DNA of 64,000 bases from Paenibacillus senegalensis JC66 (lineage in GTDB: Bacteria > Bacillota > Bacilli > Paenibacillales > NBRC-103111): NCBI RefSeq assembly GCF_000285515.1, contig NZ_HE610959.1:405233-469232 (forward strand), written 5' to 3'. Positions 1-9,100 of this stretch are shown piece by piece. Below the pieces are notes generated by a model, which was given only the letters and a program-made list of their open reading frames with translations, was not told the DNA's origin and searched no databases. The position numbers and the translations under genes were made by a program. Each line of letters begins with the position of its first letter. Position 1 is the stretch's first letter.

Positions 1-475
1 AGAACACCACATCTGCCAAATGCAGCGCCGACTCGGTCGCCAGACGGTGTGCGTCATCTGTAGAATCAATGCCAGGCGTATCCAGTAGCACGGTTTGTTC
101 AGTCAGCAGCGGGCTCGGATAATGAATAGCCACGGTGCGGATGCGGTCCCCGTCCTTACAGTATTCCTCCAGCTGCTCTAACAGCACGGGCAGCGGTTCT
201 TCCTGATCGTTATAATAAATGGAGGCAGCCGGCTCACCCCGCGCAATCGACACAATATTGGCACTCGTCGGAATCGGACTGGAAGGAAGTAAAGGGTGCC
301 CGCATAATTGATTGATTAAACTCGATTTACCTGCTGAGAAATGTCCGCAAAACGCTATATAAAACTGGCCGTAATCCAGCTTCTTCTTCAATTGATGCAT
401 TTTAGCGGCGTTTGCCAAGTCTCCCGCCGACTCCATCTGCTGAGCCAAACGGATAATCGTTGCTTCTCCACTCAT
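1..475 (-). CDS. Dynamin-family GTPase, N-terminal part (runs off the left edge)
   Basis: Only the first about 158 residues are in the window; the gene continues leftward. The ATG at 475 follows AGGAG nine bases upstream. The P-loop is visible near residues 45-55 as GHFSAGKSSLIN, the 'FSAGKS' form typical of bacterial dynamin-like proteins, and a G3-type DTPGID follows near residue 130. Proteins of this family (for example B. subtilis DynA) bind and fuse or tether membranes at the cytoplasmic face; that role is inferred from family. Whether this is a single or a tandem two-headed dynamin cannot be seen here. Confidence 0.85.
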   Translation of the reverse strand, partial: MSGEATIIRLAQQMESAGDLANAAKMHQLKKKLDYGQFYIAFCGHFSAGKSSLINQLCGHPLLPSSPIPTSANIVSIARGEPAASIYYNDQEEPLPVLLEQLEEYCKDGDRIRTVAIHYPSPLLTEQTVLLDTPGIDSTDDAHRLATESALHLADVVF

Positions 476-541
476 CCTGCATGTCTCCTGACTGTCACTA
501 TTCGTAAACATAGAAAATACAGCCTAAAAAAGGCCTAAAAG

Positions 542-565
542 AAAAAAACCGAAATTCATCGGTTT
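542..565 (-). terminator. Intrinsic terminator downstream of the 566-838 gene
   Basis: On the minus strand a 7-bp stem AAACCGA/TCGGTTT with a 6-base loop is followed by a run of T. It begins directly at the stop codon of the small gene at 566-838, separating that gene from the dynamin gene. Confidence 0.7.
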
Positions 566-838
566 CTAGTTTACCACACTTTCTTTTTCCGGGAGAAGTA
601 TTTCAAAAACATCTCCATGCTGGAGAATCGTAATTTCCGTATCTTTAATTTTCATAACAACGACCTCCGGCTTTGCTCTCATCCGTTCAAGATAGTTGTC
701 CGGTACTGTTCCCGCTTCACTGACAACAACACCCTGAAACTCTTTTTCTTCGTTGTCCTCGAAGGAAGCTTCTAAAATTTCTTCATAGATGTCCGAAAAC
801 GATTCAAAATTGTTGGTATATACCGAGATACATTTCAT
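566..838 (-). CDS. Conserved hypothetical protein, 90 residues
   Basis: I do not recognise a characterised function. The product is small, acidic (stretches such as EEILEASFEDNEEKEF) and soluble, with no signal peptide or membrane segment. It ends right at a terminator, so it looks like a complete monocistronic gene. A similar N-terminus (MKCISVYT...) is, as I recall, found in small Paenibacillus proteins carrying uninformative annotations, so the call rests on ORF integrity and context rather than homology. Confidence 0.6.
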   Translation of the reverse strand: MKCISVYTNNFESFSDIYEEILEASFEDNEEKEFQGVVVSEAGTVPDNYLERMRAKPEVVVMKIKDTEITILQHGDVFEILLPEKESVVN

Positions 839-945
839 TATAGTTGTCCCATCCTTTGTAGTTTGTCTAGTCTATGCAGCCAGCTTGATTTTTCCTGTTT
901 GCCAATTTCCCTTCGGCGATTATGGCCATAGCGGGATGGTGCCTG

Positions 946-1623
946 TTACTTATTGTTTACTTCTACCGCTTTCCTATTCTTCCCAGACTTCATTCTTTTT
1001 TTACCTTCTCTGCAAATGTCCAGCAATGGACAGATTTCGCAGCGGGGATTCTGGGCTTTGCAGTGATACCTTCCAAAAAAAATCAAGCGATGATGGGTTT
1101 GCGTCCATTCTTCGCGAGGAACCTTCTTCATCAGGCTTTTTTCCACTTCTAGAACGGAATCTTTCAGTTTGGCTAATCCCAGCCTTTTGGAAACTCTCTC
1201 CACATGAGTATCTACAGCAATAGCCGGGACATCAAAAGCGTTGGAGACGACTACATTGGCCGTTTTACGTCCCACGCCCGGCAGCTCGACCAATTGCTCG
1301 TGCTCCCTAGGAATTTCTCCGCCGTACTTGTCCAAAATCATGGCACATAAGCTTTGGATATTCTTCGCTTTATTCCGGTACAAGCCAATCCTGCGGATGT
1401 CCTGCTCCAGCTCTGACAACGGGACAGCCAGGTAATCTTCCGGTTTTCTATATTTCTGGAACAAATCCGCTGTTACTTTATTGACCGTTTCATCCGTACA
1501 TTGGGCTGACAACAACACAGCTATCGTTAGTTCGAACGGATTCGAATGATTAAGCTCACAGTGCGCGTCGGGAAACATCTCGGCGATCGTATCCAAAATA
1601 TGACGGACCTGCTGTTTGTTCAT
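946..1623 (-). CDS. nth: Endonuclease III (DNA glycosylase/AP lyase)
   Basis: Base-excision repair enzyme removing oxidised pyrimidines and cleaving abasic sites. The 225-residue product has the expected length. The helix-hairpin-helix reads LPGVGRKTANVV at residues 114-125, with catalytic Lys120; the catalytic Asp138 lies in VDTHVERV. A [4Fe-4S] cluster motif C-X6-C-X2-C-X5-C is at Cys188, 195, 198 and 204. All key residues are present. In Bacillus nth directly follows dnaD; here dnaD is 16 kb away (17992-18657), so nth has been separated from its usual partner. Confidence 0.97.
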   Translation of the reverse strand: MNKQQVRHILDTIAEMFPDAHCELNHSNPFELTIAVLLSAQCTDETVNKVTADLFQKYRKPEDYLAVPLSELEQDIRRIGLYRNKAKNIQSLCAMILDKYGGEIPREHEQLVELPGVGRKTANVVVSNAFDVPAIAVDTHVERVSKRLGLAKLKDSVLEVEKSLMKKVPREEWTQTHHRLIFFGRYHCKAQNPRCEICPLLDICREGKKRMKSGKNRKAVEVNNK

Positions 1624-1688
1624 ACCGTTGTCTCCCTTCTACTGATGGTTCTTGCCGGCCGAAAGACCGCAACATCGAATACCCTACA

Positions 1689-1717
1689 GTGTAACTAATT
1701 TAATAACTACATTCAAT
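1689..1717 (-). promoter_or_regulatory. Possible sigma-A promoter for nth
   Basis: Minus strand TTGAAT (1712-1717), 17-bp spacer, TACACT (1689-1694). The -10 is a 4/6 match, so this is a plausible but weak prediction; the predicted start would leave a leader of about 60 nt before nth. Confidence 0.35.
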
Positions 1718-1763
1718 GACCAAAAAGAGATAAAATCGAATATTTTATTACATTCACAGGTTC

Positions 1764-1802
1764 AAAAAAAATGCCGGGCAAGAGGGTCCCCCCCTGCCCG
1801 GC
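1764..1802 (-). terminator. Intrinsic terminator of the S-layer homology gene
   Basis: Perfect 8-bp GC-rich stem GCCGGGCA/TGCCCGGC (1773-1780 with 1795-1802), loop rich in C/G, followed on the minus strand by eight T. It lies 80 bp after the stop at 1883. Confidence 0.85.
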
Positions 1803-1882
1803 AGCTGCAGCTGCAATTCCATTACTGAACCTTTCAGGAATGCAAGAACTGCTGCCTGTTACTATGATGGCAAACCGACTCC

Positions 1883-4195
1883 TTAATTGTTCGCAACCAA
1901 TTGAACTGTTTGAACCGATTTTCCATGGAACGTCACTTTAAGCTTCATACCTGCTGTCAGCTGACTCCAATTAATGGCGTTACCATTGGCATTCAATAAT
2001 TTGGCCTGCTGAGGAACCGTATAAGACACCGTACGTCCGTTGGAATCCTTAACAGTCAGCTGGCGAGATGATTCAACACGGGAGACGAGTTCATAATCAA
2101 GCGTCTGCACCACTTGGATGTTGTACACCAGATTCTCATTCACTGCGAGAACAACTTTGACTTTATCTCCAACTTTAAGATCTTGAACGGTAAATTGATC
2201 TTCGTTAAGTTTTTCCACCGATACATGCGTGTTCAGCTTTAAAGGCAGGAATTGGTTATCTGGCATCGACAAGGTTAAATCACGTGTTGTCGGATTGATG
2301 TTGGAGATTACACCTTCATATCCGCTGTTCATGTTGATGCTGACCAGATCTCCGCTATTGTTAAACGTCAGATCTACCCGCGTACCCGCACGGAAAATAG
2401 TTGCAAAAGACTCGAGAGGGATGCTGGTTCCATTAGTATAGAAAGTAATGCGGTCATTCAGTGTGTAAATTTCGGGCACGTTGTTTTCTTTTACAATGAG
2501 GTACTTGTTGTCCTTGTCATAGCTCATGATTTCCGCATTGTAAACTTTGCTTTCTACACGCTCACCGACTATAATTTTTTGAATCAGGTTCTCCTGGTTC
2601 AAATACAGCGTCAAGTCATCCCCTATTTGCAGCTCAGCAATAGAAGACGTGTCCTTCCAAGGCATGACCACTTCTACCCGGTTGTCATAGGCATAGCTTC
2701 CAAACTGGTTATCCGATTTCTGCACAGTCACATAACGGGAGCGGCCATCCGTCTTAATGTCAATCATCCGTCCCTTTTCAATCGATTCGACTACGGAAGT
2801 GAGCACTTCAACCTCGACCAGTCGATTGTTCTCTACCTTGAAGCGAATCGTATCTCCAGCGAATAATTGGTTCAGCGGCCTCATTCCGTCCCTGTACTTA
2901 GCCGAAAGATTTTCTTCGTACGGGAATTGCTGTTCATCCCCGCCGTCCTCTTTGAACTTAAGCTTCTTGCCTTCGGTATCAACGGAAACAAAGGTGGCGA
3001 TACCCGATTTATTTACCGGCACCTCATTTACGACAATCTTAACCACTTGACTGTTAGCCCCAGTTGTTCTGCTGATCTCTACTTGACTTCCCTTAACCAG
3101 AGCAGACAAGCTCAGTCCGTTGCCGTTTTTATCCGTGATCGCAACGTTGTTCAACAAGTTCAATGTCTCAGTTGTTCCGCCATGCACAAGGATAATGGTG
3201 CCTTCCAGGATATCAACCTCTTCCAGCACTCCCTGCAGTGTTTGATACGATGCTTCTTCCAAAACCTCAATATAATAGGCGGTATTGCCATCGACTACGG
3301 TATAAATCTGATAACCCGGCTGCAGGCTGCTGCGGGAGATGATATTATTGCTGGCATTGTAATAGATCGAATCCGATGTAGTCCGCAGATTATGGATATC
3401 TCCATCCTTGTCAATGACTTCAATAGAATTGGAAGTCACCTGACTGATCGTTCCAACCGTTACTTTGTCAGATTGAACAGGGGAATGAGGCTCCGCCCGG
3501 CTAATAAATGTGGCCATCTGAGCTCTGGTCACAGCTTGCTTCGGTTTAAAGGTATTATCCTCAAAGCCGTCAACAATTTTCAGCGCCACCGCTTCGTTAA
3601 TGAAACCAACATTGCTGTCCGAAATTTGACCGTGATCGGCAAAGCCGCTCGATTGGTTCTTTTTGCGATCCGCTTCTGATTGTTTGTCTAATGCCCGGAT
3701 AACGAGCTTCGCCACCCACTCGCGAGACGCCGGTCTAGTTCCCCAGGAAGTCTCTCCGGAACCTGCGGAAGTTTCCTCGCGTATAACAATTAACCCGTGC
3801 TCAATCGCCGTGATGACATAACCTCTAGCGTAATTGGATACAGTAAAGGGCAGCACGGTGTTATCTGTTTTTACAGCGAGCGCTTCTTCCTCAAGCCCCA
3901 TCAAACGGATCGCCAGGATAACAGCATCCTGATGGTTAACCTGACTCTCTGGATTATATCTTCCACGGTCGTCACCCTGAATAATTCCTTGTAAAGCCAG
4001 CTTGGACACATAAGAGTGAGCCCAGTGCGATGAAGGCACGTCCGGGAATTGAAAATTTAGAGCGGCGGCTTTTACGGCACCCGGCGCGGAGTTCGCAAAC
4101 ACAGGCAGCGCGCCTCCTATCGGAGCTCCCAATAACAAAGTAGAGGCGACCAAAGAAGCCAGTAGTTTTTTCTCTTTCTTATTCCCCGATTTCAT
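1883..4195 (-). CDS. S-layer homology (SLH) domain surface protein, 770 residues
   Basis: Exported surface protein. A basic N-terminus (MKSGNKKEKK) and a hydrophobic stretch ending near a FANS/APG cleavage region (residues 11-38) form a signal peptide. Three SLH modules follow at about residues 48-100, 110-170 and 185-235; the first starts FPDVPSSHWA and the third contains GFEDNTFKPKQAVTRAQMA. SLH modules bind secondary cell-wall polysaccharide. The remaining 530 residues are a run of beta-rich, repeat-like segments with recurring 'V.G.KVKV', 'L..GD.I' and 'SRVESS' patterns; I do not assign them to an enzyme. The gene lies downstream of a wall amidase at 81 bp, suggesting a shared cell-envelope role. 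Confidence 0.85.
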   Translation of the reverse strand: MKSGNKKEKKLLASLVASTLLLGAPIGGALPVFANSAPGAVKAAALNFQFPDVPSSHWAHSYVSKLALQGIIQGDDRGRYNPESQVNHQDAVILAIRLMGLEEEALAVKTDNTVLPFTVSNYARGYVITAIEHGLIVIREETSAGSGETSWGTRPASREWVAKLVIRALDKQSEADRKKNQSSGFADHGQISDSNVGFINEAVALKIVDGFEDNTFKPKQAVTRAQMATFISRAEPHSPVQSDKVTVGTISQVTSNSIEVIDKDGDIHNLRTTSDSIYYNASNNIISRSSLQPGYQIYTVVDGNTAYYIEVLEEASYQTLQGVLEEVDILEGTIILVHGGTTETLNLLNNVAITDKNGNGLSLSALVKGSQVEISRTTGANSQVVKIVVNEVPVNKSGIATFVSVDTEGKKLKFKEDGGDEQQFPYEENLSAKYRDGMRPLNQLFAGDTIRFKVENNRLVEVEVLTSVVESIEKGRMIDIKTDGRSRYVTVQKSDNQFGSYAYDNRVEVVMPWKDTSSIAELQIGDDLTLYLNQENLIQKIIVGERVESKVYNAEIMSYDKDNKYLIVKENNVPEIYTLNDRITFYTNGTSIPLESFATIFRAGTRVDLTFNNSGDLVSINMNSGYEGVISNINPTTRDLTLSMPDNQFLPLKLNTHVSVEKLNEDQFTVQDLKVGDKVKVVLAVNENLVYNIQVVQTLDYELVSRVESSRQLTVKDSNGRTVSYTVPQQAKLLNANGNAINWSQLTAGMKLKVTFHGKSVQTVQLVANN

Positions 4196-4276
4196 TCCTC
4201 TTCCCCTTTCACCTTTTAAGAAGACAACTTTAAAATGAAAACTCTTAAATGAAAACTATAAGAAGACAACGGTTAA

Positions 4277-5725
4277 TTATACACCTAAATATTCTTTTAT
4301 TCCATTGACTATTGCTTCCGCAACTCGCTGTTGAAATTCCTCTTCAAACATTTGCGGAGCTTCTATCTCATTAGAGAGAAACCCTATTTCCAGTAGTGTG
4401 GCGGGCATAGAAGTTACCGTAATAACACGGAAACGGCTTTTCTTCACTCCGCGATCCGGGAATCCTGTAGCTTCCAAAACATGCTTGTGGACAATATCTG
4501 CCAGCTCCCGGCTGTCGGCTTTGTAATAGAACGTTTCTGTTCCTCTCGTTTCCGGTCGGAAACTGTTTCCGTGAATAGATACAAACACATCTGCATTTTG
4601 ACTGTTGGCAAAGGCAGCACGCTCGTCCAATTCAAGAAAAGTGTCATCATTGCGCGTAAGCAGAGGCTGAATTAACGGTTCGGCATCGAGAAGCTGCTTG
4701 ACCTTGAGAGACATGCTGAGGTTAAACTCTTTCTCGGTTTTGCCTACAACCGATCCTGCGCCGGGATCTTTCGCCCCATGTCCCGGGTCAATGACCACAT
4801 TATAAATAAACGGCTGGAAATTCATTACTACCTGATTCCACTCGTTCTGATCAACGAGCTTGTAGGATGCCTTGCTGTTCAGGTCAATGACGACGCGAAC
4901 CGTATAGGGCTTGTCCGAATAAAGAGAATAGCGAATCTTCTCAATCATCGGATGATCTACATACAGCTCGCCGGTGTTGTTCACCATATTGGCCGCCATT
5001 TGCTCGCCCAATACAGTATTAGGCAAGTCTATTACGATTCGGTGCGGATTAACTAACGAGAAGTGATTGGCCCGAAGCTCGTCCGTACCCTGAATAACCA
5101 GCTGCTCATTATTCAGCTGAATCGACTCAATCCTGGGAAGCTGAACTTCCTCGCCGGGATTCTCGATTGGATCCGGAGCTGGTGTTCCTCCAGGCACTTG
5201 CGGGGCTCCCGGTTCCATTCCCGGTTCTGCAGGATGCTCCTCTGAAGGACTTTCCGGCTGATCAGGTTCCGTTACCGGCTGCTCCGGCTCGGGCTGTTCA
5301 CTGATCATATGTACCGCTCGGTTCTCATTGTCCCATTTGACCATAAGGCCGAGATTCTCGGCAACAAAGCGGACAGGAACAAGCGTATTTCCCGCATCAT
5401 TCATTGGGGGAACCTGATCCAGCTTATAGCTGGATGCATTAACAACAGCGTCCAGCTTGCCGATCCAGAGCCAGATCTTCGTCTGATCTACCGTTATCGT
5501 TACCTGCTGCTCATCTTGATTCCACTCCACATCTGCTCCCAGCGCCTCAGCTATGATGCGGACGGGAACCATCGTCGTGTCTTGAACAAGACGCGGAGGC
5601 ACCTCCGGCTCCAGCCTTTCCCCGTTAAGGTAAAGCGGAATCGGCTCATCCGCACTGCTGACCATGGGAAGCATGAAGACTAAAAGAAACAAGGACAACG
5701 TGGAAAATAGCAGCTTTTTCATCAT
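4277..5725 (-). CDS. N-acetylmuramoyl-L-alanine amidase with AMIN and copper-amine-oxidase-N-like domains
   Basis: Secreted peptidoglycan hydrolase cleaving the MurNAc-L-Ala bond. A signal peptide spans residues 1-25. Two stalk motifs of the copper amine oxidase N-terminal-like type follow (MVPVRIIAEALGADVEW and LVPVRFVAENLGLMVKW), then a Pro/Glu-rich linker (about 145-195), an AMIN-like region (about 200-300) and an Amidase_3 domain (about 310-482). Zinc ligands are in VIDPGHGAKDPG, the Glu of KTEKEF and SIHGNS; the catalytic Glu is in LLEIGFLSN. All are intact. A strong ECF-type promoter lies just upstream (5767-5794), so expression probably responds to envelope stress. Confidence 0.93.
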   Translation of the reverse strand: MMKKLLFSTLSLFLLVFMLPMVSSADEPIPLYLNGERLEPEVPPRLVQDTTMVPVRIIAEALGADVEWNQDEQQVTITVDQTKIWLWIGKLDAVVNASSYKLDQVPPMNDAGNTLVPVRFVAENLGLMVKWDNENRAVHMISEQPEPEQPVTEPDQPESPSEEHPAEPGMEPGAPQVPGGTPAPDPIENPGEEVQLPRIESIQLNNEQLVIQGTDELRANHFSLVNPHRIVIDLPNTVLGEQMAANMVNNTGELYVDHPMIEKIRYSLYSDKPYTVRVVIDLNSKASYKLVDQNEWNQVVMNFQPFIYNVVIDPGHGAKDPGAGSVVGKTEKEFNLSMSLKVKQLLDAEPLIQPLLTRNDDTFLELDERAAFANSQNADVFVSIHGNSFRPETRGTETFYYKADSRELADIVHKHVLEATGFPDRGVKKSRFRVITVTSMPATLLEIGFLSNEIEAPQMFEEEFQQRVAEAIVNGIKEYLGV

Positions 5726-5766
5726 TCACCTCTGAGCTTTAGTAGATTATGCCACACGACAATTAA

Positions 5767-5794
5767 TTAGACGTAATATTTTCCATAAAGTTGC
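5767..5794 (-). promoter_or_regulatory. ECF sigma-type promoter upstream of the amidase gene
   Basis: Minus strand GCAACTTT (-35 core GCAAC, 5790-5794), 16-bp spacer, CGTCTAA (-10, 5767-5773). This agrees with the AAC ... CGTC pattern of Bacillales extracytoplasmic-function promoters. It sits between the leuD terminator and the amidase start (leader about 35 nt). A related GCAAC-N16-AGTATTA motif precedes the ECF sigma gene at 47290-47317. Confidence 0.6.
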
Positions 5795-5842
5795 GAAAAA
5801 AGCCCCTTGTCGACAGATTTTTCTGTTTTGACAAGAGGCTAT
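5795..5842 (-). terminator. Intrinsic terminator after leuD
   Basis: Minus strand stem AGCCTCTTGTC/GACAAGGGGCT (5830-5840 with 5801-5811) and a T run immediately after. It closes the leuCD unit and separates it from the amidase promoter. Confidence 0.75.
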
Positions 5843-5940
5843 CGGGGTAAATAGTCGTTAAACTGCGTGTACGTTGTCGATTTCTAGTCTATCAAAATAT
5901 CCCGTTTCAAGCCATGCAGGCGGAACATAACTATTTTTGT

Positions 5941-6549
5941 TTATTGCGGATATGCAAGACGCTGGCTGTGCTTCTCTTCATAAGCGGAAATGGCATCACT
6001 ATGCTGGAGAGTCAGCCCGATATCATCAAGACCCTGCAATAAAAATTGTCTGCGGTGCTCATCGAGATCGAAACTAAGCTCTAATCCTTGTCCATCTGTA
6101 ATTTTTTTGTTCTCCAGATCCACAGTCAGCTCATAGCCTTCCTGCGCATTGGTGCGATTGAACAATTCGTCTACTTCCTCTTCTGACAGCTTGATAGGCA
6201 GAATGCCGTTCTTAAAGCAGTTGTTGTAGAAAATATCAGCAAAAGAAGGAGCAATCACTACTTTGAAGCCGTAGTCGAGAATCGCCCATGGAGCATGCTC
6301 GCGGGAAGAACCGCAGCCGAAGTTCGCTCTGGAGAGCAGCACAGATGCTCCCTTGTAACGAGGCTTATTAAGGTTGAACTCCGGAATTTCCTCTCCTTGC
6401 TCAGTGAAACGCCATTCATAGAACAGAAACTGTCCAAAGCCTGTTCTTTCAATTCTCTTCAAAAATTGTTTCGGAATAATTGCATCCGTATCTACATTCA
6501 CCCGGTCGACTGGAACAGCCAGTCCGGTATGTTTTTTAAAAGCTTCCAT
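5941..6549 (-). CDS. leuD: 3-isopropylmalate dehydratase, small subunit
   Basis: With LeuC isomerises 2-isopropylmalate to 3-isopropylmalate in leucine synthesis. The 202-residue product has the family length. Recognisable motifs are [13 protein letters not shown] near the N-terminus and [14 protein letters not shown] (swivel domain, substrate-binding loop), followed by a conserved [20 protein letters not shown]. It starts 21 bp after leuC and shares its transcript; a terminator lies downstream at 5795-5842. Confidence 0.97.
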   Translation of the reverse strand: MEAFKKHTGLAVPVDRVNVDTDAIIPKQFLKRIERTGFGQFLFYEWRFTEQGEEIPEFNLNKPRYKGASVLLSRANFGCGSSREHAPWAILDYGFKVVIAPSFADIFYNNCFKNGILPIKLSEEEVDELFNRTNAQEGYELTVDLENKKITDGQGLELSFDLDEHRRQFLLQGLDDIGLTLQHSDAISAYEEKHSQRLAYPQ

Positions 6550-6570
6550 TGTTGCGCCACTCCTCTACGG

Positions 6571-7977
6571 TTAATTAATTTTCCAATCGCGTACATCAAC
6601 AAAACGGCCTTCGATCGCAGCTGCAGCAGCCATTGCAGGAGAAACCAGATGTGTACGGCCGCCGCGTCCTTGACGGCCTTCAAAATTCCGGTTAGACGTC
6701 GAAGCACAGCGCTCGCCTGGGCTCAGCACGTCCGGGTTCATAGCCAGACACATGCTGCAGCCCGCATCCCGCCACTCGAATCCGGCTTCGATAAAGATTT
6801 TGTCCAGACCTTCATTTTCTGCCTGAATTTTTACTCTGCCTGAGCCTGGAACGACGATTGCATTTACGCTAGGAGATACTTTATAACCTTTGGCAATAGC
6901 GGCCGCGGCGCGCAAATCTTCGATCCGGCCGTTCGTACAAGAGCCGATAAATACGCGGTCGATTTTGAGCTCGCTCATTGGAGTTCCAGGCTCAAGACCC
7001 ATATATTCCAAAGCTTTCTCCGCTGCTTTTCTCGCATTTTCCGTAGTGAAGTCAGACGGATTCGGTACAGCAGCGGTAATATCCGTACCCATTCCCGGAC
7101 TTGTGCCCCAGGTTACTTGCGGTTTCAGCGCAGCGGCGTCAAATTCAATAACGGTATCGTATTCCGCGCCCTCATCGGTTACCAGCTGCTTCCACTCAGC
7201 AACCGCCTGCTCGAAAGCTTCTCCTTGAGGAACATATTCCCGGCCGCGCAGATAGTTAAAGGTCGTTTCATCCGGAGCAATCAGACCAGCACGCGCACCA
7301 GCCTCGATTGACATGTTACATACGGTCATCCGCTCTTCCATCGACAAACCGCGGATGGCTTCTCCCGTATACTCAATAACATAGCCGGTGGCAAAATCTG
7401 TACCGTATTGAGCGATTATTCCCAAAATCAGGTCTTTAGCAGTAACGCCGATTGGCAGCTTGCCGTTGACCCTGACTTCCATCGTCTTCGATTTGGACTG
7501 CTGCAAGCATTGTGTAGCCAGCACGTGCTCAACCTCGCTCGTACCAATACCGAAAGCGAGTGCACCAAAGGCGCCATGTGTCGAAGTGTGGCTGTCGCCA
7601 CAGACGATTGTTTTGCCCGGATGAGTCAACCCGAGCTCGGGACCCATAACGTGGACAACGCCCTGGTCGGTGCTTTCCAGGTCAAACAGCTTGACCCCGA
7701 AATCGGCACAGTTTTTGGACAGGGTATCAATTTGCTGCTTGGAAATCGGATCCGCAATGTTAAACCGGTCCTTGGTCGGAACGTTATGATCCATTGTTGC
7801 AAAAGTCAGATCCGGGCGGCGCACCTTGCGTCCGGCCAAGCGCAAGCCTTCAAATGCTTGGGGAGACGTAACCTCATGAACCAGATGAAGATCGATATAA
7901 ATAATTCCCGGTTTGCCTTCCTCCTGATGGATGACATGATTATCCCAAATTTTCTCGTATAATGTTTTCTTCGACAT
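6571..7977 (-). CDS. leuC: 3-isopropylmalate dehydratase, large subunit
   Basis: Aconitase-family [4Fe-4S] subunit, 468 residues. Cluster cysteines are visible in [10 protein letters not shown] and in [13 protein letters not shown]; the N-terminal [19 protein letters not shown] and [12 protein letters not shown] motifs are typical. First gene of a leuCD unit, preceded by an AGGTGAG ribosome binding site and a promoter at 8045-8074. The rest of the ilv/leu pathway (leuA, leuB, ilv genes) is not here, unlike the single ilv-leu operon of B. subtilis. The divergent LysR gene is the likely regulator. Confidence 0.97.
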   Translation of the reverse strand: MSKKTLYEKIWDNHVIHQEEGKPGIIYIDLHLVHEVTSPQAFEGLRLAGRKVRRPDLTFATMDHNVPTKDRFNIADPISKQQIDTLSKNCADFGVKLFDLESTDQGVVHVMGPELGLTHPGKTIVCGDSHTSTHGAFGALAFGIGTSEVEHVLATQCLQQSKSKTMEVRVNGKLPIGVTAKDLILGIIAQYGTDFATGYVIEYTGEAIRGLSMEERMTVCNMSIEAGARAGLIAPDETTFNYLRGREYVPQGEAFEQAVAEWKQLVTDEGAEYDTVIEFDAAALKPQVTWGTSPGMGTDITAAVPNPSDFTTENARKAAEKALEYMGLEPGTPMSELKIDRVFIGSCTNGRIEDLRAAAAIAKGYKVSPSVNAIVVPGSGRVKIQAENEGLDKIFIEAGFEWRDAGCSMCLAMNPDVLSPGERCASTSNRNFEGRQGRGGRTHLVSPAMAAAAAIEGRFVDVRDWKIN

Positions 7978-8044
7978 CGTTTTCTCACCTCAACGGAAGT
8001 AGTTCATCGCTAGCAGCAATTCTGCTCGACAATAATTACTAATT

Positions 8045-8074
8045 ATCGTAGCATTTCTTTCTTGATTGTTCCAA
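8045..8074 (-). promoter_or_regulatory. Predicted leuC promoter
   Basis: Minus strand TTGGAA (8069-8074), 18-bp spacer, extended -10 TGCTACGAT (hexamer 8045-8050). An imperfect -10 fits a promoter needing an activator. The dyad at 8085-8099 would be centred near -54 from the predicted start. Confidence 0.45.
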
Positions 8075-8084
8075 GATATAATAT

Positions 8085-8099
8085 CTATAACTTCTATAG
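8085..8099. promoter_or_regulatory. Candidate LysR-type regulator binding dyad between leuC and the LysR gene
   Basis: A perfect inverted repeat CTATA-N5-TATAG in the 190-bp divergent intergenic region. It lies upstream of the leuC promoter and just downstream of a TATAAT (8077-8082) that could serve the LysR gene, fitting activation of leuCD together with autorepression. The assignment is inferred from position and symmetry. Confidence 0.4.
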
Positions 8100-8167
8100 G
8101 AAAAGCTTATAACCGCATATTAACAACAGCCGCTATTCAAGAATTTACTTAAGGGGAGCTGTAAATT

Positions 8168-9082
8168 ATGGAATTGAGACAACTGCAATATGCAATTCAA
8201 ATAGCAGCGGAAAAAAACTTCTCTCGTGCCGCGGAGAAGCTGCACATCGCCCAGCCTTCACTCAGTCAGCAGTTAGCCAAGCTGGAGAAGGAAATCGGAG
8301 TTTTGCTGTTTCAGAGAAATACGAACTCAGTTGATTTGACCTATGCCGGCACCGTGTTTGTTGAAAAAGCGCAAATTATTCTCGACCAGGTTGCCCAGCT
8401 GAGAAAAGAGATGGACGACATCTCCATGATGCGAAAGGGAAAGCTGATTGTCGGCAGCCTTCCGATTACCGGCTCTCATATATTGCCTCTCGTACTGCCT
8501 GTCTTTCAGAACCTGTATCCGGAGATAGAAGTCCAGCTGGTGGAGGATACTACAGCCAAGCTGGAAAGTCTCGCCCTGAGCGGGCAGACGGATATCAGCC
8601 TGCTTTCTCTTCCTTTGCTTGAGCGAAGCCTGGCCTACAAAATCTTGATAGAGGAAGAAATTTGTCTCTCTGTCCCCGCTAACCATCCTTTGACCCGGCG
8701 CAGCGAAGGCGGCGAAGAGCAGCCTGTGAACATCGCGGAGCTCGCAGAGGAATCATTTATCATCCTGAAGAGAGGCCAGGGGTTTCGCCAAATTTCTATA
8801 GATTTGTGCCGGCAGGCCGGCTTTGAGCCTAAGCTTGTATTCGAAAGCAGCAATATGGATACGGTTCAGTCGCTCGTTGCTGCCGGAATGGGCATCGCCT
8901 TCGTGCCGAGAATGGTGGCCCGGAAGGTCAGCAGCCCGTTTACTCCCGTGTACCTGCCCCTTGGCGGCCGGCCGAGCCGCACCCTCGTCATCGCTTACCG
9001 CAATGACCGTTATCTTTCCAAAGCGGCCGAAGCATTCATAGAAACCATGATGAACGTAATCGGGCAAAGGCCGCTGGGATAA
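8168..9082 (+). CDS. LysR-family transcriptional regulator, divergent from leuCD
   Basis: 304 residues. The N-terminal winged helix (residues 1-60) has the typical MELRQLQYAIQIAAEKNFSRAA and QPSLSQQLAKLEKEIGVLLFQR features; the rest is a periplasmic-binding-like effector domain beginning near GKLIVGSLPITGSHILP. The ATG is preceded by AAGGGGAG. Divergence from leuCD with a shared dyad suggests it controls leucine synthesis, perhaps responding to a pathway intermediate; the effector cannot be read from sequence. The gene ends 18 bp before the convergent mtnU. Confidence 0.92.
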   Translation: MELRQLQYAIQIAAEKNFSRAAEKLHIAQPSLSQQLAKLEKEIGVLLFQRNTNSVDLTYAGTVFVEKAQIILDQVAQLRKEMDDISMMRKGKLIVGSLPITGSHILPLVLPVFQNLYPEIEVQLVEDTTAKLESLALSGQTDISLLSLPLLERSLAYKILIEEEICLSVPANHPLTRRSEGGEEQPVNIAELAEESFIILKRGQGFRQISIDLCRQAGFEPKLVFESSNMDTVQSLVAAGMGIAFVPRMVARKVSSPFTPVYLPLGGRPSRTLVIAYRNDRYLSKAAEAFIETMMNVIGQRPLG

Positions 9083-9100
9083 GCCAGGACTCCCTGCCAG

